From CAVVDY01 sp963815775 (GTDB lineage Bacteria > Acidobacteriota > Terriglobia > Terriglobales > Acidobacteriaceae): DNA of 64,000 bases. The translations under genes were made by a program, and so were the position numbers. The DNA is taken from NCBI GenBank assembly GCA_963815775.1, contig CAWFIB010000027.1:62001-126000 (forward strand). Direction: 5' to 3'. The notes beneath the pieces are model-generated. The model was not told where the DNA came from and searched no databases. It saw nothing but the letters and a program-made list of their open reading frames with translations. This document shows, piece by piece, positions 41,109-48,966 of this stretch (its first letter is position 1; each line of letters begins with the position of its first letter).

Positions 41109-43544
41109 TTAATCCTCTCTCAGCGTGCGCATGGGATCGAGTTTCGCCGCGCGGCGCGCGGGCAGATAGCTGGCGAGCAGCACTGTCGCCGTTAGCAGGG
41201 CAGCGGTTGCGAGCAACGTCATGGGTTGGAACAGGCTGGTGGCGTAAAGCATGCTGGAGAGCACACGGCCCGCCACAAAGGTCGCTACCAGGCCGACGAC
41301 CAGTCCGACCGCGGCCAGTTCGAGTCCACGGCGCAAGACCAGTTGCAGCACATCCGAGCGTCCTGCCCCCAACGCCATGCGAATTCCCAGCTCCCGCAGC
41401 CGCATGTGAACTCCGTAGCTGATCACGCCGTAGAGTCCGAGCGCCGAAAGCAGCAACGCCAATCCTGCAAAGACGGACAGCAGCACCACGATGAAGCGGC
41501 GGCTGACCAGCGAGCTGTCGATGCGCCGTTCCATGGTTTCGAAGTCGTACACCGCCTGGTTGGAATCGACCTGGCGCACGGCGCTGCGAATGGCGTCGGC
41601 CATCGAATTTGGGTTGGCGCTGGTTCGCACCATCACTTCCAGTTGCCGTGTCGGCGACTGCGAGAAGGGCAGGTAATAGATACCCTCTTTGTTGTCCTGC
41701 TCCAGCGAGGCAATGCGGGCATGCTTTACCAGTCCTACGATCGTAATTGGCTTATCGCGCTCCAGCATGATCTGCTTGCCAAGCGGATCCTGGCCCGGCC
41801 AGTAATCGCGCGCCAGCGTTTCATCAATGACGGCGACCTTCTGGGTATTGGCCTGATCGGTCGAGGTGAAGAAACGTCCCTCAACCAGCGGAAGTTTCAA
41901 CGTCGAGAAGTAGTCGGGAGTAATAACCCGAATGTTGCCATGCGGGGGCGGTGAGTTCGGGGGCAGCACTTGGCCTACGATGACAAATGACGCTGACCCT
42001 CCGTTGACTGAGAAGGGGAAAGCATCGGCGATGGCGGCGTCGCTCACGCCAGCCTGGGCCTTTAACTGGGTCTCCAGTGCCTGCGCGAATGCGGCTTGTT
42101 GGGCATCTTCCTTGTAGCTGTCACGTGGCAGAGTGACGCTGGCGGACATTAAACCTTGAGGCTCGAATCCGACTTCCACCCGCTCCAATTGACTCAAGCT
42201 GCGTATCAGCAGGCCGGCGGAAACCAGCAGCAACATTGCCAGGCCGATTTCGCCAATGACCATCGACGAGCGCAGGCGCTGGCGAACTTTGCTTGCCGTC
42301 TCCGAGCGCCCACTCTCTTGTAGCGCCTGGAACCAGCGAATGTGCGTCATCTGGTACGCCGGGGCCACGCCGCAGAGAATGGCGCACACAACGCCCGCTG
42401 CGATGACGTAGAACAGCACGGGCAGGCTGATGTGCACATTGAGGTTGCGGACCAGGTTCGCCGGAGCCAGCATCAGCAGCAGCGGAATGGTGGTGTAGGC
42501 CAGCACCATTCCCAGCGCCACGCCGAACAGCGAGAGCAGCGCGCTCTCGGTGAAGGCCTGCGCCAGAAGCTGACGGCGCCCGGCCCCAAGAGCGATGCGG
42601 ATGGACGTCTCGCGCTGGCGGTCGGAGGCGCGGGCCAGTTGCAGGCCGGCGATGTTCGCGCACGCGATCAACAGAACGAGGATCACTGCTCCCAGCAGAA
42701 CGGCCAGCGGTTTGCGCAGATCACCCGCGACAAACTCCAGTAGCGGCTCGGAGAACATGCCCCAGCCCGATACTTTGGCGTAGCTCTTCTCGCCTTCCGA
42801 GTTGGCATTCTCACGCGCCTTCATCGCCAGGTACTGGTTGACCTGATCGATGCTCACGCCGGGGCGCATGCGTGATACCACGAACAGATATTCGTTGTAG
42901 CGATAGTCATGGTCGTGCAGCCGTGCCGGCGGCAGAGCCAGAGGTGTCCACACCTCAGCCTGGTTGGGCCAGCCAAACTCCGGCCCCATCACGCCAATGA
43001 CTTCATAGGCCTGCTGGTTCAGCGTAATCTTGCGACCAACGATGTTCGGGTCGCCGCCGAAACGTTTTTTCCAGGTGGCATACGACAGGACTACAACATG
43101 ATTGGCGTTGGGGACGTCTTCTTCCGCAACGAAGGTCCTTCCCAGAACAGGTTTGGCGAGAAACGCGTCAAAGAACTGCCACGACACGGCCGCATTCACC
43201 AGCCGCTCCGGGTTTCGCCCTTCCTGCAGATAGGAGAGGTTGTTGACCGTCATGGCCGCGGTCGCGGACAGGAACTGCTTACCTGCCTCGGCATCGGCGA
43301 AATCGGGCGGCGACATACCGATGTTGCCCAACTGTGCCGGGGTCCCGTAATGGGCGCGCACCGCTAACATGCGGTCGGGATTGGGCACGCCCGTTGGATT
43401 GAGCAGCACCGCATTCATCACGCTGAACACGGCAACATTCGCGCCGATGCCGAACGCCAGCGTCAGCACCGCGGTGATGGCAAACCCGCGCGAGTGGTTC
43501 AGTTGGCGGAACGCATAGCGCAAATGCTGAGCTAACCAAGACAT
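41109..43544 (-). CDS. ADOP-family FtsX/MacB-like permease (second of pair)
   Basis: The 811-aa protein starts at ATG 43544, with GAGGTG five bases upstream and partly inside the end of the ATPase gene; a GTG one codon earlier is possible. It begins SWLAQHLRYAFRQLNHSRGF and LAFGIGANVAVFSVMNAVLL and has the same duplicated MacB_PCD/FtsX layout as its neighbour, ending YLPARRAAKLDPMRTLRED. The two permeases are clearly paralogous but not close, suggesting an old duplication and a heteromeric or two-substrate machine. It sits between the first ATPase and the second permease in the operon. Confidence 0.9.
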   Translation of the reverse strand: MSWLAQHLRYAFRQLNHSRGFAITAVLTLAFGIGANVAVFSVMNAVLLNPTGVPNPDRMLAVRAHYGTPAQLGNIGMSPPDFADAEAGKQFLSATAAMTVNNLSYLQEGRNPERLVNAAVSWQFFDAFLAKPVLGRTFVAEEDVPNANHVVVLSYATWKKRFGGDPNIVGRKITLNQQAYEVIGVMGPEFGWPNQAEVWTPLALPPARLHDHDYRYNEYLFVVSRMRPGVSIDQVNQYLAMKARENANSEGEKSYAKVSGWGMFSEPLLEFVAGDLRKPLAVLLGAVILVLLIACANIAGLQLARASDRQRETSIRIALGAGRRQLLAQAFTESALLSLFGVALGMVLAYTTIPLLLMLAPANLVRNLNVHISLPVLFYVIAAGVVCAILCGVAPAYQMTHIRWFQALQESGRSETASKVRQRLRSSMVIGEIGLAMLLLVSAGLLIRSLSQLERVEVGFEPQGLMSASVTLPRDSYKEDAQQAAFAQALETQLKAQAGVSDAAIADAFPFSVNGGSASFVIVGQVLPPNSPPPHGNIRVITPDYFSTLKLPLVEGRFFTSTDQANTQKVAVIDETLARDYWPGQDPLGKQIMLERDKPITIVGLVKHARIASLEQDNKEGIYYLPFSQSPTRQLEVMVRTSANPNSMADAIRSAVRQVDSNQAVYDFETMERRIDSSLVSRRFIVVLLSVFAGLALLLSALGLYGVISYGVHMRLRELGIRMALGAGRSDVLQLVLRRGLELAAVGLVVGLVATFVAGRVLSSMLYATSLFQPMTLLATAALLTATVLLASYLPARRAAKLDPMRTLRED

Positions 43545-43546
43545 CA

Positions 43547-44263
43547 CTACACCTCTTGCACCAGCTTCTTCAGTTCCTCTTCACCCACCACCTTGCCGTC
43601 AAACAGGTGCACCTCACGTTCGGCGTGCGCGGCAAAGCGGGGATCGTGGGTCACCATGCAGATGGTTGCGCCTTCGCGGTGAAGGTTCTGCAGCAACTCC
43701 ATCACCGCTTCGCCATTGCGGGAATCGAGGTTGCCGGTAGGCTCGTCCGCCAGCAGGATCGACGGCTTGCCTGCCAACGCGCGTGCCACCGCCACGCGCT
43801 GCTGCTGACCGCCGGAAAGCTGCGAGGGATAGTGCCGCAGCCGGTGCGCCATGCCGACCTTCTCCAGCGACTCCATGACCCGCTGCTTGCGGTCGGCGCT
43901 CGACATGCGCTGGCGATAGGTCAGCGGCAGCTCGACGTTCTCATAGACCGTGAGATCGCCGATCAGGTTAAAACTCTGGAAGATGAAGCCGATCTCCTGA
44001 TTGCGAATGCGCGAGCGCTCGGCAAAATCCAGGTTTGCTACCGGCTTGCTGCTCAGCGTGTAGCTGCCGCTGGTGGGTGTGTCGAGCAGCCCGATGATCG
44101 ACAGCAGCGTGGACTTGCCACAGCCCGACGGCCCCGACATGGCCACGTACTCGCCGCGATTGATGGTCAGGTGGACGCCGGAAAGCGCATGCGTCTCGAT
44201 CTCATCGGTGTAGAAGACCTTCGTCAGATCTTCAATGTGGATCAGGGTCTGGCCATTATTCAT
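43547..44263 (-). CDS. LolD/MacB-type ABC ATPase
   Basis: The 238-aa ATPase starts at ATG 44263 with AGAGG nine bases upstream; a TTG at 44305 would extend it into the previous gene and is not favoured. Motifs: Walker A GPSGCGKST, Q-loop IGFIFQSFNLIGDLTV, signature LSGGQQQRVAVARAL, Walker B ILLADEPTGNLD, switch His MVTHDPRFA. It has the standard LolD/MacB layout. It is the first ATPase in the operon, between the membrane-fusion protein and the second ADOP. Confidence 0.9.
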   Translation of the reverse strand: MNNGQTLIHIEDLTKVFYTDEIETHALSGVHLTINRGEYVAMSGPSGCGKSTLLSIIGLLDTPTSGSYTLSSKPVANLDFAERSRIRNQEIGFIFQSFNLIGDLTVYENVELPLTYRQRMSSADRKQRVMESLEKVGMAHRLRHYPSQLSGGQQQRVAVARALAGKPSILLADEPTGNLDSRNGEAVMELLQNLHREGATICMVTHDPRFAAHAEREVHLFDGKVVGEEELKKLVQEV

Positions 44264-44297
44264 GTGCTTTGCCTCTCTGGAAAAATCTTGGTCTCTG

Positions 44298-45557
44298 TTA
44301 CTCAAGCCGAATGCGATCCGTATTGTCCCAGCGCGACATGTCCGACAGGATCACGGTGTCGCCTTGGTTGAGCCCTTCGAGAACCTGGATCGCGTTCACC
44401 GACGCGCGCCCGACTTTCACCGGAACTCGCGTGGCGTACTCTCCCGAAGGATCAAGCTTGAACAGGCTGATGGTGCTGTTCTCCTGTCCAAAAGCGGGAC
44501 GTCCGACATAGAGCACGTTGTCCAGTTTTTCGAGATCGATCGTGCCGTCCACGCTCAAATCCGGCCGCGCACCTTTGGGAAGCTCACCAGTGATACGCAC
44601 ATCTACGGTTACAGTTCCGTTCTGCACCGCCGGATCGACGCGCATGACCGTGCCGGAGACGACGCCGTTATGAGTATCGATGGTTGCCGGCTCGTTGATC
44701 TGTACGTCGCGGGCCTGCGTCTCGGGAATCTTCAGCGACGCGATCAGGTGATCGGGCTGCACCACTTTCGCCAGCATGGTGCCGGGCTGCACGTGCTGAC
44801 CTACCTGGAGCGGCATGTCGACCAGCACCCCGGGGATGCCGGCGCGCACGTTAAGGTCGTCAAGCTGCTTCTGCTTCAGCTCGGCCAGCGTCCGCATCTG
44901 GTCAACCTTGGCTTCCTGCACGGCAAGCTGCGACCGAATCGCCTGCTGGTTGATTGTCAGGCGCTCTTTCTCGATGTCGTTGCGGGTGTTGAGTTCGTTG
45001 GCTTTACCACTGGAAGCTTTGTAGGCCAATCCGGAGATCACGCCCAGGTTGTACAGTTCTTTGTCAGTCTCGGCCTGTAGTTCGGCTTGCGAGTAGTCGG
45101 CACTGACGGTCGCTGCGCCTGCCTTCTGAGTCATCAGGTCGCTGTCGAGCTTGACGCGCAGGCTCTTCAATTCGGCTTCAGCCGCTTTCAGTTGCAGCTC
45201 GGCATCAACGGCGGCCTGTTCCGTCTGCGGGTTGCTCATCTGCAGCAGCACGGTGTCCGGCTTCACTTCCGTGCCAGGCAGCACGAGAATGCGCACGACG
45301 GTAGCTTCCGTTTCAGCGGGAATCTGGCGCACGTCTTCAGGACTCGGCACCAGGGTGCCTAGGCCGCGCACTTGTCGCAGCATGGAGCCACGCTTTACGG
45401 TGTCAGTCCAGACGGTGCTTCGTTCTACGGTGGGAGCGGCGGGCTTAAGCCGCGAAACTCCGACGAATGCGGCGACAGCGAGAACGACCGCGACTATGGC
45501 AATCAGCGCCTGCTTGCGACGCTTTTGCTTCTTAAACTCGGGGCGAGCGATGTCCAT
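44298..45557 (-). CDS. Membrane-fusion protein (HlyD/MacA family)
   Basis: The 419-aa periplasmic adaptor starts at ATG 45557 (an upstream TTG is disfavoured). One N-terminal TM (RKQALIAIVAVVLAVAAFV) is followed by a lipoyl/beta-barrel pair split around a long coiled coil of about 140 residues (AELQLKAAEAELKSLRVKLD, EKERLTINQQAIRSQLAVQE). A barrel follows (GIPGVLVDMPLQVGQHVQPG, VSGTVMRVDPAVQNGTVTVD), then a membrane-proximal domain ending VLEGLNQGDTVILSDMSRWD. This is the MacA/HlyD layout; it should join the ADOP permeases to TolC. It is the first gene of the eight-gene operon. I see no clear Shine-Dalgarno before this ATG. Confidence 0.9.
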   Translation of the reverse strand: MDIARPEFKKQKRRKQALIAIVAVVLAVAAFVGVSRLKPAAPTVERSTVWTDTVKRGSMLRQVRGLGTLVPSPEDVRQIPAETEATVVRILVLPGTEVKPDTVLLQMSNPQTEQAAVDAELQLKAAEAELKSLRVKLDSDLMTQKAGAATVSADYSQAELQAETDKELYNLGVISGLAYKASSGKANELNTRNDIEKERLTINQQAIRSQLAVQEAKVDQMRTLAELKQKQLDDLNVRAGIPGVLVDMPLQVGQHVQPGTMLAKVVQPDHLIASLKIPETQARDVQINEPATIDTHNGVVSGTVMRVDPAVQNGTVTVDVRITGELPKGARPDLSVDGTIDLEKLDNVLYVGRPAFGQENSTISLFKLDPSGEYATRVPVKVGRASVNAIQVLEGLNQGDTVILSDMSRWDNTDRIRLE

Positions 45558-45792
45558 CGCCGAGAGTAAGTGCAGTTGGGGTTCCAACCATCAGCCTTGC
45601 CATGGCGAGGCAAGTTCCTACTATTCAGGAAGTTGCAGGCGGCCGCAGCGCAACCACCCGACCAGGGATGTTCTCTTCGTTGATGAAGGCGTCCATTTCC
45701 GGACGGTAGAAGTGTGGCCAGGCGACCGTGTCCGACAGACGTGATTCTTCTCCGTGTCTGCTTGCCTCTGTGCTCAACCCGGGGCCGCTGGT

Positions 45793-48075
45793 CTACTTTC
45801 CCGCGGCCATCTTGTCGAGTTCGGTTGCTACCTGCTCAACAAACACTGCTTCGTCGTTCACCGCTTTCGCAACTTTCGGCACTTCCGCTTCGGCCAGCTT
45901 GTAGTCCTTCAACTCGATGCTCTCGCGGATTCCAGACATGGTCTTCGGCCCGTATCCGGTGTAGAGCCCGGGAGCATAAAGCATGTGCTTGTAATACGGA
46001 CGGGTTGGCAGGCCGTCGGGATCGAGCAATTGCTGCTCCGCTTTCAGCAGCTTGTCGTTCAATGCTGTCAGTTCGGATGGATCCAGGTTCGCCTTCATGG
46101 CCGCGCCCAGAGCCTTGTTGTAGTGTTCTCCGGATTTCGCCAGCGCGGTAGCGGCATTCTGCAAAGGAGCGAAGTTGATGAAGGGCGGCACTGCTTCCTG
46201 CTTGGGAGGGACCTCGGGCCGCCGCGGATCATTGATCGCGTGGTAGACGCCGTCTTCCAATTCGCGATTCTGTTCCGTGACCTTCCCCTGTTTCTGCTTC
46301 AGCAACTCCTGCACCTCTTTCAGGTACTGGTTGACGGCATCGGAAAGATTGCTGAAGCGATAGGGAAGCACGTCAGCGTCCGCCAGGCGCATCGCGGTCA
46401 GGCCCACCGTCTGTGCCAGCGCCTTGCCGTACACGAAGTCGTTGTCGGAAAAATGGGTGTACCAGTAAAAGTCGTCGTAGATGGAGTGGTAGATTCCCTC
46501 GCGATCCTCCCCGCCATAGCCCAGATTGAGCGACGGAACCCCGAGGTGATGCTCGAAGACGGTGTAGTCGGTCCCCGAACCCAGTGGCTCCAGCTTCCAA
46601 TCAGCGCGATTGCGGATGGCCTCGCGCTCTTTATCATCTTTTGCGTTGTGAATGCGATAGTCTTCCGACCGCTGCCACACCGAGATGCCTGCCTCAGGGT
46701 CCTGCACGTCGCGCGCTACGCCATTCACCAGCGCCTCCAGCGAATGCGCGCCCTCGGCATACAGGAATCCGCGGCCGTTGCCGTCAGTATTGATGTACGC
46801 GACTGCGTGTTGCTGAAGCTCGGCAGCGTGAGCCTCGGCCCATTCGGTGGAGCCCAGCAGCATCGGCTCTTCGCCGTCCCATGCGGCATAGATGATGGTC
46901 CGCTTGGGCTGCCAGCCCTGCTGGTGAATCTCGCCCAAGGCCCGAGCTTCCTCGAGTAGAGAGACTTGGCCGGAAACTGGATCGGCCGCCCCATTCACCC
47001 AGGCATCGTGATGATTGCCGCGCACCACCCATTCTTCCGGCTCACTCGATCCCTGCATCCGGGCGATGACGTCATATACCGGGCGCAACTTCCAATCAAA
47101 CGTCACGGCCAGATGCACTTTCGTTTCGCCAGGTCCAACGTGATAGGTAATGGGCAACGCTCCGCGCCAGGACTGTGGCGCCACGGGTCCAGTCAGTGCT
47201 TTCAGCAGAGGCTCGGCATCGCCATAGGAGATGGGCAGCGTGGGAATCGGCGCCAGGTTCTTCGCGTCCTTGATGTCGAGCCGCTTGGCGTCTTTGGTTG
47301 CGCCCACGCCCGGCGTCAGCGGATCACCGGGATAGGAGTGCGGGAAGTCCATGACGCTCCCGCGCTGCACACCTTGCGTAGGTCGCATGGGACCTTCGGG
47401 AAAGGTGCGTTCATCAGCGTAGCCGTCGTCGGCCGGATCGGAATAGATGATGCAGCCGATGGCGCCGTGTTCCCAGGCAACGCGGGGCTTAACTCCGCGC
47501 CACGAGTGGCCATACTTGGCGATGACGATTGCACCTTTGACGGAAACGCCCAGCCGGTCGAGCTCTTCGTAATCGGCGGGTACGCCGTAATTGACGAATA
47601 CCAGCGGTGCCGTGACATCGCCGTCCGGCGAGTATGCGTTGTAGGTTGGTAGCTGCTCGTTCTTCTGGTTGCTGGTTGGATCCACCGCGACTGCCGGCTC
47701 CTCCAGCTTCGCTGTGTACTGCGTCGGCGCAGTCATCTGCAGCAGTCGGCTCTTCGGCGTGGGGAAGAGCACGTCGAACTGCTCAATCTTGGCGTCCCAT
47801 CCCCAGGACTGTAGTTTTGCCAGGATCCACTCCGCGTTCTCTTTGTCGTACGGCGACCCCACATGATGTGGATATGCGCTGAGGTGCTGCATGTATTCGC
47901 GCAGCAGCTTGGGATCAGGAATGCTCCTGAACTTGTCTTCCCACTGGCGCTCCTGCGCACTCGAGGTGGCAGTAAATCCCAGTAAAGGCTGGTTGGACGC
48001 GCTTTGCGCAACCTCTGCCCAAGTGGGGGAGAGGGATGATCCGATGATTAGGACGACTGCCAGTAGACGACGCAT
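45793..48075 (-). CDS. Exported M28 peptidase, PSMA/glutamate carboxypeptidase II-like
   Basis: The 760-aa protein starts at ATG 48075 with AGGAGG six bases upstream. It has a signal peptide (RRLLAVVLIIGSSLSPTWA). The layout matches PSMA/NAALADase: N-terminal peptidase half, protease-associated domain (about 150-290), M28 core (about 320-560) and a helical TfR dimerisation domain (about 600-760). Metal ligands visible: His and Asp in GNHHDAW and GAADPVSG, Glu pair in DGEEPMLLG, Asp in YINTDGNG, and His in YHSIYDD. It should be a dizinc exopeptidase or carboxypeptidase cleaving glutamate-rich peptides outside the cytoplasm. It stands alone between the export operon and a toxin-antitoxin pair. 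Confidence 0.9.
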   Translation of the reverse strand: MRRLLAVVLIIGSSLSPTWAEVAQSASNQPLLGFTATSSAQERQWEDKFRSIPDPKLLREYMQHLSAYPHHVGSPYDKENAEWILAKLQSWGWDAKIEQFDVLFPTPKSRLLQMTAPTQYTAKLEEPAVAVDPTSNQKNEQLPTYNAYSPDGDVTAPLVFVNYGVPADYEELDRLGVSVKGAIVIAKYGHSWRGVKPRVAWEHGAIGCIIYSDPADDGYADERTFPEGPMRPTQGVQRGSVMDFPHSYPGDPLTPGVGATKDAKRLDIKDAKNLAPIPTLPISYGDAEPLLKALTGPVAPQSWRGALPITYHVGPGETKVHLAVTFDWKLRPVYDVIARMQGSSEPEEWVVRGNHHDAWVNGAADPVSGQVSLLEEARALGEIHQQGWQPKRTIIYAAWDGEEPMLLGSTEWAEAHAAELQQHAVAYINTDGNGRGFLYAEGAHSLEALVNGVARDVQDPEAGISVWQRSEDYRIHNAKDDKEREAIRNRADWKLEPLGSGTDYTVFEHHLGVPSLNLGYGGEDREGIYHSIYDDFYWYTHFSDNDFVYGKALAQTVGLTAMRLADADVLPYRFSNLSDAVNQYLKEVQELLKQKQGKVTEQNRELEDGVYHAINDPRRPEVPPKQEAVPPFINFAPLQNAATALAKSGEHYNKALGAAMKANLDPSELTALNDKLLKAEQQLLDPDGLPTRPYYKHMLYAPGLYTGYGPKTMSGIRESIELKDYKLAEAEVPKVAKAVNDEAVFVEQVATELDKMAAGK

Positions 48076-48155
48076 CCGAGCCTCCTGTACGAAAACACGT
48101 AGCTTACATCAATGCATAAAGAAGGTCGAACCGAGCGCTGCAAGTTGAAACACGA

Positions 48156-48569
48156 CTATGAACTGCGAAATAGGGCATGAGAGCCTTCTTGCTGGAAATG
48201 CCGATCATTGGTCAGAGCGTCGCTAATGGACTCGCGACGCATTGTCTGCATGGAAATGCAATCCGTAAGACTGTAACCTTTGTCCGGTCTTGCCCGATAG
48301 AGTTCCAGACCTGCGAGAAACGAGTTCCGTGTCGGTGGGGTAACACGGACACCTGCAGCGCTGAGAAGATCCTGGACCGCCGCAGCAGCCGCCACGCGCA
48401 ATTGGGAACCAGCGGCGCAGAAGGCCAGAAACTCTGTCAGGACTTCGTCTGTGGTGACGATGAGCGTAGAGCCTAAGCTCTGCGAAACACCTAGCACTCG
48501 CGGGTGATCTTTATCCCGAGGATTCGCCAACGCGATCCAGTAGAACGTATCAGCAAAGGCAAGTTTCAC
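48156..48569 (-). CDS. vapC: PIN-domain ribonuclease toxin (VapC-like)
   Basis: The 137-aa protein starts at ATG 48569 in a 4-bp ATGA overlap with the antitoxin gene. PIN features: first Asp in FADTFYWIALANPRD, Glu in TDEVLTEFLAF, and the C-terminal acidic pair around YSLTDCISMQTM and ALTNDRHF. Such toxins cleave tRNA or rRNA until bound by antitoxin. The order antitoxin-then-toxin with overlap is classic. The target RNA cannot be predicted. Confidence 0.85.
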   Translation of the reverse strand: MKLAFADTFYWIALANPRDKDHPRVLGVSQSLGSTLIVTTDEVLTEFLAFCAAGSQLRVAAAAAVQDLLSAAGVRVTPPTRNSFLAGLELYRARPDKGYSLTDCISMQTMRRESISDALTNDRHFQQEGSHALFRSS

Positions 48570-48844
48570 TGATTTCGCTTTGGGGAGCCATAGAGATAAT
48601 GATCGTGTTCGCTCGCTCCGTCCAGCGGGAGCTTTTCGAAGACCTCTGACGGAACCGAGTTCATTCGCTCGGAGATGATTGCCCAGACCGGGCGGCGTGA
48701 CGATTCGTTCGAAGAGACGACGCGCGCCTGAGCGTACTCTTCGGCGAGACGCTGCAGCAAGTCATCAACGCTTATACCTTCTTCCGCCGCCCGCGCTTGT
48801 AACGCGGCAGCCTGCTCGTCGGACAGCTTGATCGTCACGGTCAT
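48566..48844 (-). CDS. vapB: Antitoxin of a VapBC-type pair
   Basis: The 92-aa protein starts at ATG 48844; the open frame runs further up (48886) but this start gives the usual antitoxin beginning (MTVTIKLSDEQAAALQARAA). The ribbon-helix-helix-like N-terminus (ISVDDLLQRLAEEYAQA) should bind DNA and autoregulate the pair. The C-terminal half (RRPVWAIISERMNSVP, FEKLPLDGASEHDHYLYG) probably wraps the PIN toxin. It is a small, stand-alone toxin-antitoxin module. The 'KLPLDGASEHDHYLYG' tail is typical of antitoxins paired with PIN toxins. Confidence 0.8.
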   Translation of the reverse strand: MTVTIKLSDEQAAALQARAAEEGISVDDLLQRLAEEYAQARVVSSNESSRRPVWAIISERMNSVPSEVFEKLPLDGASEHDHYLYGSPKRNQ

Positions 48845-48928
48845 AGCGGGTTCCACTGATAGTTCAAGAATAAGCGCGGATGGCATGATGTGTCATCGCG
48901 GAATTCAGTCAATGCCACAAAATGTGAA

Positions 48929-48960
48929 AGGGCCGCCAGTCCGTTCATTCCGGCAGCCCC
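48929..48960 (-). terminator. Terminator-like hairpin after the haloperoxidase gene
   Basis: On the minus strand, GGGCTGCC pairs with GGCGGCCC around a GGAATGAACGGACT loop, followed by TTTCACATTTT. It lies 7 bp after the haloperoxidase stop. Confidence 0.45.
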
Positions 48961-48966
48961 ACCAAT

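Noticed and set aside
45558..45792. Sigma54 promoter upstream of the export operon
   Set aside because: No GCAA-N5-GTGCCA (minus-strand -12/-24) was found by eye.
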